A DNA stretch of 60,552 bases from Bacteroidales bacterium (lineage in GTDB: Bacteria > Bacteroidota > Bacteroidia > Bacteroidales > VadinHA17): the NCBI GenBank assembly GCA_024762655.1, contig JANTHB010000009.1, positions 1 through 60,552 on the forward strand, given 5' to 3'. This document shows positions 34,697-42,022 of this stretch, piece by piece. Position 1 is the first letter of the stretch; each line of letters begins with the position of its first letter. The notes below the pieces were generated by a model. It saw only the letters and a list, made by a program, of their open reading frames with translations, had not been told where the DNA came from and ran no database searches. The translations under genes and the position numbers were made by a program.

Positions 34697-35269
34697 TCAG
34701 ATATAGACATATTCCGGATCACTTCTGATATACCGGATGAGTTGACGCATGCACTTGAATTTTTTCTTATACGCATAACTTCTGGATGACAAGTTCATCT
34801 CCCGGACAATATCATCCACCCTTATACCCCTGCGATACAGTGTCAGCAACTGACGGCAGGCAGAATCCAGATATTCAAAATGCCGTAGATAAAGGATATA
34901 TTTCAATTCACGGCGATCGGAAAATACAGGAAAGTCACTATCTCTAAAGGCCATTAGATCCTGACTATTAACATCCTGTACCGGAACCAGAAATTGTTTT
35001 TTCCGGTATTGCTTATACCATAAATACCGGCATATGCCAAAGAGGTATCCTGGCAGGTTGACCTCCGGAAAGACGGAAGGGTCTTTTGCCATTTCATACA
35101 AGGTCAGCAGACCATCCTGATAAACGTCCATAACATCCCATGCTGTCCCGCCACGTCTTAGAATGAAGCTTTCCAGGTATCCGTACACACGCACATACAA
35201 CCATTGGATGATGTCTTCTTCGCGGTTTATGATCCCGGCAATAATCCTGTCTCTGGTGTTAAAATCCAC
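34697..35269 (-). CDS. RNA polymerase sigma factor, ECF-like (copy 1)
   Basis: 190 residues. Region 2 (GTAWDVMDVYQDGLLTLYEMA, then LFGICRYLWYKQYRKK) and a region 4-like helix-turn-helix (GIRVDDIVREMNLSSRSYAYKKKFKCMRQL). It is the last gene of a minus-strand run after the HlyD adaptor, 48 bases downstream. It starts with GTG; no in-frame ATG precedes it. It is clearly related to the sigma factor at 45179: both share the RIR/KSDPEY-type C-terminus and a matching N-terminal IIxGIxN...WLY pattern. Likely regulates the peptide export genes between them (inference). Confidence 0.8.
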   Translation of the reverse strand: MDFNTRDRIIAGIINREEDIIQWLYVRVYGYLESFILRRGGTAWDVMDVYQDGLLTLYEMAKDPSVFPEVNLPGYLFGICRYLWYKQYRKKQFLVPVQDVNSQDLMAFRDSDFPVFSDRRELKYILYLRHFEYLDSACRQLLTLYRRGIRVDDIVREMNLSSRSYAYKKKFKCMRQLIRYIRSDPEYVYI

Positions 35270-35317
35270 ACTTATGCTTTGTCGAAAGCAAACAATTGCT
35301 TAGAATACTGTATTTTT

Positions 35318-36634
35318 TTATTTTTCTTTTATATACTTATCTCTCAAATATCTGAGAGGGTTAAATATTCTTTGTAGCAAAGAGCGTTTTTCTGTCAGAA
35401 TCTCTCCGGTCCCTTCCATCTGCTGTCTGAATGTCAACTTTTTCCCATAGAGGGTGATCAGGCCATGCGGAAAATGTACTTCCACGAAGTAGCTGTTCTC
35501 ATCGGGCACCTGCGACACACTGTAAACCACTCCTCTGATCATACCGTATTCGAGGTATGGATAATTTTTTAACCGGATATTTACCGGCAAGCCTTTTTTA
35601 ACCTGACCCGACCTCGTCATCGGGATTTTCATCCGGCCGATCCATTCTCCGGCAGTATCCGGAACAAGGGTCATCACCGGTTTCCCGCTTTCAACATACT
35701 GGTTAAGGGCCCAAACCCTGGTAAAAGATACTTTTCCCGAAACCGGTGCCACCAGCATATACTTTTTCTCCCACTCATCAAGGCTGCCGTACAATCTTTT
35801 CCGTGCATTCTGAACTGCCAGGGACCTTTCATTTTTCTGATTCTGAAAGTCGGCACGGGTAGCAAGGATCTCCTTTTCCAGACCAGACATCTGAATGGCT
35901 GCTTCGGACAATTGGATCCGGGTTTGTTCAAAGGCCTGTTTTTTCCGGATCCAGTCTCCCATTGAAAGTTCATAATCCGCTTCCGACAGAACCTTTTTCG
36001 AGTATAACACAGAGTCTCTCCCAAAGTGTTTATCTGCCAGTTTCAATTCTTTCCCTGCCAGATTACGTTTGCGGTACAGACGGTTATAGTATACGCGGTA
36101 ATTTTTCAGTTCTTTCTGTAATTCACCTAATTTTTTCCGGTGATAATCCAGCTCAACAAAATGGTGATAATCCCTGCAAGCTCTGATAAAATCAGCATAA
36201 AAAGGTTGGAGGGACCCCAGGTGGTCAAAATCGGGAAAAGGATTCCCAACAACTCCCGGAACCATGGTATCCGGCAATTCTTCCAGTAATTTTTTCAGTG
36301 CAAGTATCTCATGATAATCGGCAGCGCTCTCCATCACAGCCAGCAGGCTTCCTTTTTTCACATGCTGGGTATCCCTGACCGGCAGGGCAACGATTTCGCC
36401 ATCCACTCTGGCATTCACAGCCAACGGGGGATTCCGGGTAGTGATCACCACCGGGGCAAGCACCTTGTTGGGATAGGTAAAAAAAGCGCTGCCCGCTATA
36501 AACATCAGGATCAAACCGAAAAACACCGAAGAACCATAACGAACGAGCCACGCCGGAGGCTGACCGATAATATCCTCTATCTCCTCACTGACCAGCTCAT
36601 TGCTATTAATACTATATATTTTTTCTTCAGGCAT
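35318..36634 (-). CDS. HlyD family membrane-fusion/adaptor protein
   Basis: 438 residues from the ATG at 36634; a TTG two codons upstream also opens the frame. One membrane helix near residues 35-58, a lipoyl-like barrel (VNARVDGEIVALPVRDTQHVKKGS), a long coiled coil (about 140-265) and the second half-barrel (MLVAPVSGKVSFTRVWALNQYVESG). It joins the C39 ABC exporter to the outer membrane. The gap to the exporter gene is 23 bases, so they are co-transcribed. Confidence 0.9.
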   Translation of the reverse strand: MPEEKIYSINSNELVSEEIEDIIGQPPAWLVRYGSSVFFGLILMFIAGSAFFTYPNKVLAPVVITTRNPPLAVNARVDGEIVALPVRDTQHVKKGSLLAVMESAADYHEILALKKLLEELPDTMVPGVVGNPFPDFDHLGSLQPFYADFIRACRDYHHFVELDYHRKKLGELQKELKNYRVYYNRLYRKRNLAGKELKLADKHFGRDSVLYSKKVLSEADYELSMGDWIRKKQAFEQTRIQLSEAAIQMSGLEKEILATRADFQNQKNERSLAVQNARKRLYGSLDEWEKKYMLVAPVSGKVSFTRVWALNQYVESGKPVMTLVPDTAGEWIGRMKIPMTRSGQVKKGLPVNIRLKNYPYLEYGMIRGVVYSVSQVPDENSYFVEVHFPHGLITLYGKKLTFRQQMEGTGEILTEKRSLLQRIFNPLRYLRDKYIKEK

Positions 36635-36657
36635 ATCCAACCGTATTCCGATACAAT

Positions 36658-38847
36658 TTACATACCCAGCTCCAATTGGTTCTTCACCAGGTTATAATAA
36701 TATTTTCTCATGGCAATTAATTGACTGTGAGTACCGCGTTCCACAATTTTTCCTCCGTCCAGCACAATGATCTGTCCCGCGTTTTTCACCGTGCTGAGGC
36801 GATGAGCCACCACCACCACGGTACGACCCTGAAAGAAAGCATCCAGGTTGTTCATAATTATTTTCTCATTATTGGCATCCAGAGCATTGGTAGCTTCGTC
36901 AAAAAACAAAAAAGAGGGGTCCTTATATACGGCCCGGGCAATGAGTATCCGTTGTGTCTGACCGGCACTCAATCCATGGCCCGAAGCCCCGATTCTTGTG
37001 TTCAGCCCCAATGGCAACGTCCCCAGGATATCTTCCAGATTGGCTATTTCAATGGCACGATACAGTTTTTTCATATCAATATCTTCTTCACCGGGAGCAA
37101 TATTTCTGGCGATCGTATCTGAAAAAACAAATCCCTCCTGCATCACCACACCACATACGGATCTCCAAAAGCGGGTATGAAAAGCATGCAGAGGGATGTT
37201 CCCGACCCTGATCTCCCCTTTCACGGGTTTGTAAAAACCCAGCAACAACTTTATAAGCGTTGTCTTTCCACTGCCACTTACCCCGACAACGGCCGTCACC
37301 TGCGACTCGGGGATCTCCAGGCTTATGTTCTCCAGCACATAAGGTGAGTGTGGCCCCTCATACTGAAAAGAGACCTCATGGACGGCAATGTCGTGCGTTA
37401 CGGGCAGTTCATGCAATTTATTTTCGTCTTCTTTTTCTTCATCCTCCATCGCCTGCATCTCTCCGAGACGCTCCAGGCTAATGCGGGCATCCTGGGTCCT
37501 TTGAAAGAAACCGATCATCTGATCCAACGGGCCGTTCAACTGTCCGATAATATACTGCACCGCCAGCATCATCCCCAGGGTCATATCGCCTTTGATCACC
37601 GAGGTAGCAGCCACAACGGTAATCAGGATATTTTTCAGCTCATTGATAAAAGTCGCTCCTGCCCGTTGGTACTGACTCAAAGCAAGCGATTTCACATTGA
37701 TACGAAACAAATTGGCCTGGACGTGCTCCCATTCCCAACGTTTCTGTTTTTCAATGTTATTCAGTTTTATCTCCTGCATGCTTGAGAACAGTTGTATCAA
37801 CACACTCTGGTTCTCGGCATTCTTTCTGAACTTCCGGTTGTCCAGTTCCCTCCTGCGACTCATAAACACCTGAACCCATATCACATACAACACACTTCCC
37901 CCGAAAAACAGCCAGAAAATAGTCATATTATAGATAAGAAGCACGATCCCGAAGATCAGAAAATTCAGGACAGAAAAGAGTATGTTCAGGGAAGAAACCG
38001 TCAGGAAATACTCAATCCTTTTCTGGTCATTAATTCTTTGCATCAGGTCCCCGATCACTTTGGAATCAAAGAAGGCTATCGGCAACCGCATCAGTTTCAT
38101 CAAAAAATCCGCGATCAGGGCGATATTCATTCTTGTGCCTAAATGCAACAGGATCCAGCCCCGGATAAAATCCACGACCATGCGCCCCAGAAACAAGAAC
38201 AATTCCGCCAGCAAGACCAGGTAAATAAAGCCAATATCCTGATTGTTAATACCGAAATCTACAATCTGTTGGGTTAACAGGGGGAAAATCAGTTGTATCA
38301 AACTACCGGCCAGGAGGGCTAGCAATACCTGAACTACCAGTTGCTTATAGGGACGGATGTAGGAAAATAAAAAAGACAGTTTTGTTTTATCCGGTTTTTC
38401 CCCTTCGTAGGTATAAAAGTCGGGGGTTGTTTCCAGCAACATGGCAATTCCTTTTTCCTCGCCATTTTCTCTGTCACTCACCCATCCTTTCCTGAATTCG
38501 TCATGGGTATATTTTCTCAGGCCAAATGCCGGGTCGGAGACATAAACGAATTTTTTAGAGATCTTATATACCACGATAAAATGGCGTTGCTTCCAATGCA
38601 CGATGCAGGGCAAAGGAGCCTCTTCCTGCAGTTTCCGGAAAGAAATCTTAACGCCGAGGGATTTAAAGCCAATTGACTCGGCCGCATCGCTAAGACCCAG
38701 TAAGGAAACCCCCTCCCTGCCGATGTAGCTCCGGTCGCGCAAGGTCTGCAGACGATAGGTGCGGCCATAATGTTTGGCAATCATAAGCAGGCAGGCAGGA
38801 CCACAATCCTTGATATCCAATTGTTTGAAAAAGGGAAATCCTGCCAT
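36658..38847 (-). CDS. C39-peptidase ABC exporter (bacteriocin/double-glycine peptide type)
   Basis: 729 residues. The N-terminal C39 cysteine peptidase (1-130) has Gln9, Cys15 (in DCGPAC), His89 and Asp105, so the protease looks active. Six membrane helices (about 160-430) and an ATPase domain with Walker A GVSGSGKTT, signature LSAGQTQRI and Walker B FLFFDEATNALD follow. This class cuts leaders after a Gly-Gly and exports the mature peptide. A matching Gly-Gly peptide gene lies upstream at 41451-41612. The HlyD adaptor follows directly. Confidence 0.92.
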   Translation of the reverse strand: MAGFPFFKQLDIKDCGPACLLMIAKHYGRTYRLQTLRDRSYIGREGVSLLGLSDAAESIGFKSLGVKISFRKLQEEAPLPCIVHWKQRHFIVVYKISKKFVYVSDPAFGLRKYTHDEFRKGWVSDRENGEEKGIAMLLETTPDFYTYEGEKPDKTKLSFLFSYIRPYKQLVVQVLLALLAGSLIQLIFPLLTQQIVDFGINNQDIGFIYLVLLAELFLFLGRMVVDFIRGWILLHLGTRMNIALIADFLMKLMRLPIAFFDSKVIGDLMQRINDQKRIEYFLTVSSLNILFSVLNFLIFGIVLLIYNMTIFWLFFGGSVLYVIWVQVFMSRRRELDNRKFRKNAENQSVLIQLFSSMQEIKLNNIEKQKRWEWEHVQANLFRINVKSLALSQYQRAGATFINELKNILITVVAATSVIKGDMTLGMMLAVQYIIGQLNGPLDQMIGFFQRTQDARISLERLGEMQAMEDEEKEDENKLHELPVTHDIAVHEVSFQYEGPHSPYVLENISLEIPESQVTAVVGVSGSGKTTLIKLLLGFYKPVKGEIRVGNIPLHAFHTRFWRSVCGVVMQEGFVFSDTIARNIAPGEEDIDMKKLYRAIEIANLEDILGTLPLGLNTRIGASGHGLSAGQTQRILIARAVYKDPSFLFFDEATNALDANNEKIIMNNLDAFFQGRTVVVVAHRLSTVKNAGQIIVLDGGKIVERGTHSQLIAMRKYYYNLVKNQLELGM

Positions 38848-38964
38848 CCGCCCGATTTATGATTCAAAGAAACACAAATATTATAATTTAATTTGGGATT
38901 TTTGACAATCCGGCAGATAAATCCCATTAAAAGTACGGATCATGAAGTTCTCGAATATGGATAC

Positions 38965-39351
38965 TTAAAGATAACGCAACTGACGGTCTTTCAACCAGAA
39001 TCCGATGGTTCGATGAACGATATGAGGATTTTTCAGGACCTCCGATTCGCGAAACCGCAAGACGACGATGCCCATTTGTTCCATCTCCATCTGGCTCTCC
39101 GGATCCACCGAGGAAGCCGGGGTGAAGAACTCTTCATCCCGGTCCACCACGATAGCAAACCGGTACAACTCGCAATAAAAATCTATCGTGACGGGCCCCA
39201 GTTTTTTGTTCCTGTCAAACCGGTACTCATTGAGCGTTTCCGATTGCAACAGTTCCCACACCTTGTCCTTTACCGCTTTCTCCTCAGCATCATGCAATTT
39301 TGTTATTCTCCGCTCATTTACATGCTGTTCCTGTCCTCTGTCATTCATCAT
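38965..39351 (-). CDS. DUF559-like (Vsr/restriction-fold) protein
   Basis: 128 residues. The core (EYRFDRNKKLGPVTIDFYCE, then AIVVDRDEEF and VLRFRESEVLKN) matches DUF559, a small endonuclease-fold family related to Vsr. The usual glutamate and the DG pair of the core strand are changed (IVVDRD), so catalysis may be lost. It sits in the minus-strand run between the histidine kinase and the C39 exporter, 40 bases after the kinase. Whether it takes part in the peptide system is unknown. Confidence 0.75.
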   Translation of the reverse strand: MMNDRGQEQHVNERRITKLHDAEEKAVKDKVWELLQSETLNEYRFDRNKKLGPVTIDFYCELYRFAIVVDRDEEFFTPASSVDPESQMEMEQMGIVVLRFRESEVLKNPHIVHRTIGFWLKDRQLRYL

Positions 39352-39391
39352 ATCAAAGTATTTTACACCCTATAAAATCGTCTTTTCTTCC

Positions 39392-40240
39392 TTATTTTTT
39401 TCCGTCTTCCCGGGAAGGTATTTCGTGCCCGGCAGGATCCTCCACTGAGCTTATACGAAATTCCAACGGCAAATCCAGATACACGGTGTTTCCTTTTCCG
39501 CCTTTATGTTCCATAACCTTAACCGATCCTTTCATCAATGTGACCAGCATACGCACAATGGACAGGTTTATATCGGGGTTTCTTGAAACAGTGTAGGGGT
39601 CCTCTTTCCCTTCAAGGATTCTCCGCACATACCCGGTGCGAAACTGCTCAGCCGAATCGGAAACAAAAATGCGGATCCTGGCATCATCCAGGACTTCATA
39701 CCCGAACTCAATGCTTCCGCTGCGTGTTCCTCTCAACGCATTCATCATCAGTATAGACACCAGTTGTTTTACTCTTCTTCTGTCGCAGGTGACCAGGATT
39801 TTGCTATTCTCTTTTTTCTTTTTCAAAAGCAGTACCACACTGTATTTTTCCTGCAGATGTTTTTCGGTGGAGAAAACGGCATAGAGTTCATCAAATAAAC
39901 CATCCAGTTGAACATCCTTTTCTTCTACCAGTTCCAGCTGATCTGCGGTTAGCAGGGCATAATCAAGCAGGTTTTCAATGTTGGAAATAAGCGCACCCGT
40001 ACTGCTGGTCATGTATTTTACGTAAAGTTTACGTTTGACATCATCCAGGTGATTGTTGCTTAACAGATTGGCAAAACCGATGATGGAGTTCAAAGGGGTT
40101 CTTATTTCATGATTTACCCTGGAAATGAAAGTGCTTTTAATTTTTTTATTTGCTTCTTTCTCCCGCCTGATATATTCTTCCAGTACTTTGACTCTTTCAA
40201 TCAACTCCTCCCGGTTTAACTCTTCTGTCTTTTTCTTCAT
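39392..40240 (-). CDS. Soluble histidine kinase without receiver partner
   Basis: 282 residues and no membrane helix. An N-terminal coiled coil (1-45) leads to the HisKA box FISRVNHEIRTPLNSIIGF with the phospho-accepting His. The ATPase half keeps an N-box-like MNALRG and a GKGNTVYLDLP end, but the usual DxG of the G1 box reads DSA. No response regulator gene is in the window. It lies between the anti-sigma-like TPR gene and the DUF559 gene, all on the minus strand with gaps of 40-53 bases. Confidence 0.8.
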   Translation of the reverse strand: MKKKTEELNREELIERVKVLEEYIRREKEANKKIKSTFISRVNHEIRTPLNSIIGFANLLSNNHLDDVKRKLYVKYMTSSTGALISNIENLLDYALLTADQLELVEEKDVQLDGLFDELYAVFSTEKHLQEKYSVVLLLKKKKENSKILVTCDRRRVKQLVSILMMNALRGTRSGSIEFGYEVLDDARIRIFVSDSAEQFRTGYVRRILEGKEDPYTVSRNPDINLSIVRMLVTLMKGSVKVMEHKGGKGNTVYLDLPLEFRISSVEDPAGHEIPSREDGKK

Positions 40241-40293
40241 ATTGATTCTCTTTGATTATGTTTTCGTATTCTGAAACTTTTCCGCTGCTCTTA

Positions 40294-41058
40294 TTAAGAT
40301 TGTAATTTTTTCAATATTTTTTCGGCTTTCCTGCTGTAATAACCTTTCTCCTCTACGATTTTACGATAAAGTTTTATGGCTTTTTCGTCCTGTTGCGTCA
40401 TGAGGAAACAGAAGCCCAGGTACCATTGAGCCTGTTGAACATACAGGTTATCCCTGTGTTTAATGATTGTTCTGAACGAACTATCGGCTTGTTTATAGTG
40501 CTTGATCTCAAAGTTGGAGAGTCCGCTCATCAGGTTGGCGTCCATACGGGTATTGTCTTCTTTCAATACCTGTTCAAATAAACGGATGGCCTCGGAATAC
40601 TCTTTGTTATTGTACTTCTCCACAGCCTGACGGAAGGTGGCATCCACCGTACCCTCAGCACTACGGTAATTTACAGGCACTTCATAGGGCCGGTAATACT
40701 TTTTTACAATCAATCGGTTTACCGGGAGATTCGCGTCCTGCTGTCTGACCAGCATTCCTACGCCCAGGAAAACCAGAAAGGCAGCAGCTATACCTACCCG
40801 GCGATATACGGGCCGAAGACGTTTAACCGGTTGCTTTTTCGTTTTGTACACATCATAAACCTCATCCAGGGTTGCGGCAAAATCAAGCGCTTCCCTGTCG
40901 AGAATTACCTCATCGACTTCTTTTTGAATATCCAGATACTCTTTCAATTCCGGATCTTCCTTCAGGCGTCGTTCAAAATCCGCCCTTTCTTCGGCAGACA
41001 TATGCCCGTGCAGGTATCTGTCCGCCAGATTAATTTTTCGATTTGCTTTTTCTTTCAT
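40294..41058 (-). CDS. Anti-sigma-like membrane protein with periplasmic TPR domain
   Basis: 254 residues. The first 55 residues (LADRYLHGHMSAEERADFER, then LKEDPELKEYL) match the zinc-free N-terminal segment found in many Bacteroidota anti-sigma and TPR proteins. One membrane helix (about 88-106) separates it from a C-terminal TPR domain (about 130-250) with NNKEYSEAIRLFEQVLKED-type repeats. The expected topology puts the N-terminus in the cytoplasm and the TPR in the periplasm. A role holding one of the two neighbouring sigma factors is inferred. Confidence 0.75.
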   Translation of the reverse strand: MKEKANRKINLADRYLHGHMSAEERADFERRLKEDPELKEYLDIQKEVDEVILDREALDFAATLDEVYDVYKTKKQPVKRLRPVYRRVGIAAAFLVFLGVGMLVRQQDANLPVNRLIVKKYYRPYEVPVNYRSAEGTVDATFRQAVEKYNNKEYSEAIRLFEQVLKEDNTRMDANLMSGLSNFEIKHYKQADSSFRTIIKHRDNLYVQQAQWYLGFCFLMTQQDEKAIKLYRKIVEEKGYYSRKAEKILKKLQS

Positions 41059-41061
41059 TTT

Positions 41062-41130
41062 TTATCCTGTTTTTAGGTTTTTCCACATAGCTAAAAATAT
41101 TATCTTTTTCTTATCAATCCAATTTTTCAT
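41062..41130 (-). CDS. Possible 22-codon leader ORF before the anti-sigma-like gene
   Basis: ATG at 41130 preceded by an AGGGAG purine run, coding a 22-residue peptide with a short hydrophobic centre (IIFLAMW), stopping 3 bases before the next ATG at 41058. It could couple translation to the downstream gene. Too short to support by itself. Confidence 0.2.
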   Translation of the reverse strand: MKNWIDKKKIIFLAMWKNLKTG

Positions 41131-41314
41131 GATACAACACTCCCTTTGCACCTATCCCACTGCATATATCCATCCGGCAAGCGCTCCGGGTTTCCTGGAC
41201 ACAGATATGCCCCGAACCCGGGCGACAGGCAACAACCATCCGGATACACTCCGTGCATCTATCCGTCAAATACCTCCGGAAAGATATATTACATCTTCCC
41301 TTTCTACGCAACAT
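41114..41314 (-). CDS. Possible Cys-rich small protein (doubtful)
   Basis: 66-residue frame with seven cysteines, between the Gly-Gly peptide gene and the anti-sigma-like gene, same strand. It has no signal peptide, no Gly-Gly leader and no family resemblance I recognise. The 392-base stretch 41059-41450 otherwise shows no gene. Confidence 0.15.
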   Translation of the reverse strand: MLRRKGRCNISFRRYLTDRCTECIRMVVACRPGSGHICVQETRSACRMDICSGIGAKGVLYHEKLD

Positions 41315-41450
41315 ACCTTTCCGTGCTTTCAGCCTGCACCCTCCTCATCCGTGATGAAGAGGGTACCCTTTTTTGTGTTATCCTACAGCAGCATCTGCCG
41401 GTTCCATGAAAGGAGCTCCGATACGCCGGAAAAATATCTTTTATTTTTTA

Positions 41451-41612
41451 CTATTCTCCTCCTCCAGGGGGCGGTGGCGGCAGCTCTTCCGGCCAGGTCG
41501 GGTCCGGCATAGGTTCCGTTCCTCCTCCGTCGGGCGGCTCATCCCCACCGCGTACATAAAACAACATCGTCTCATCCAGACGGTCTTCGGTAAATCTTTC
41601 AAGCTTTTTCAT
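41451..41612 (-). CDS. Double-glycine leader peptide precursor (53 residues)
   Basis: A small gene not expected by length-filtered gene calling. The first 23 residues form a classic C39 leader: MKKLERFTEDRLD at the start and FYVRGG at the end, with hydrophobic residues at -12 (Leu), -7 (Leu) and -4 (Val) and Gly-Gly at -2/-1. The predicted core of 30 residues begins DEPPDGGG and ends PPPPPGGGE; it is acidic, rich in Pro and Gly, and has no Cys, so lanthionine or disulfide bridges are excluded. It stands at the head of the minus-strand run that contains the C39 exporter and HlyD adaptor. A purine-containing AATAGG lies 8 bases before the ATG. Likely substrate of the exporter; its activity (signal, toxin or other) is unknown. 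Confidence 0.7.
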   Translation of the reverse strand: MKKLERFTEDRLDETMLFYVRGGDEPPDGGGTEPMPDPTWPEELPPPPPGGGE

Positions 41613-41846
41613 TTTATTACCTATTTTAGTTAAACATTTCTTTTTTTCATTCCGGAAACTTTCCGGCCTTCACTTACTGTCTGTTTACCCCCCCGGATTA
41701 CTGAATATTTTTTAAAGTTTTTTTAAAAAAGAACCGCTATTTAAAATCATTCTAATTATTTCTCACTGTGTAACAGAATCTTACAAAAAATTAAAAAAAT
41801 TAAAAAAATTTTGTATTTAGTTAACATAATATTTAAAACCCTTCGG

Positions 41847-41940
41847 AAGGGAGCGGTTTGAGCAAAAAAAAATTTCATTAGGATTGCTCATCCAAAACTT
41901 TCATCGAAAGATCTGACCGCTCCTCCGGGAGAGGGATAAG
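41847..41940. repeat. Palindrome-rich intergenic element beside the divergent peptide/CHAT promoter
   Basis: The 341 bases 41613-41953 hold AT-rich DNA and this element. It contains ggagcggt near its left end and accgctcc near its right, plus a central ccaaaacttt/cgaaag stretch. The same core (ccaaaactttc...cgaaag...tgacc...ctcctc...ggagag) recurs at 60227-60285, so it is an interspersed repeat. Confidence 0.5.
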
Positions 41941-42022
41941 CGGTATCCCATGGTTGTCTTCCGGCCGGAATATCCGGGATGGGATATTCCGCCAAAGGGA
42001 AAAACTTCGTACCTTTGTTTGG

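Noticed and set aside
41129-41512. 127-codon frame on the plus strand overlapping the Gly-Gly peptide gene
   Set aside because: No start context, no domain, and it would be antisense to the better supported 41451-41612 gene.
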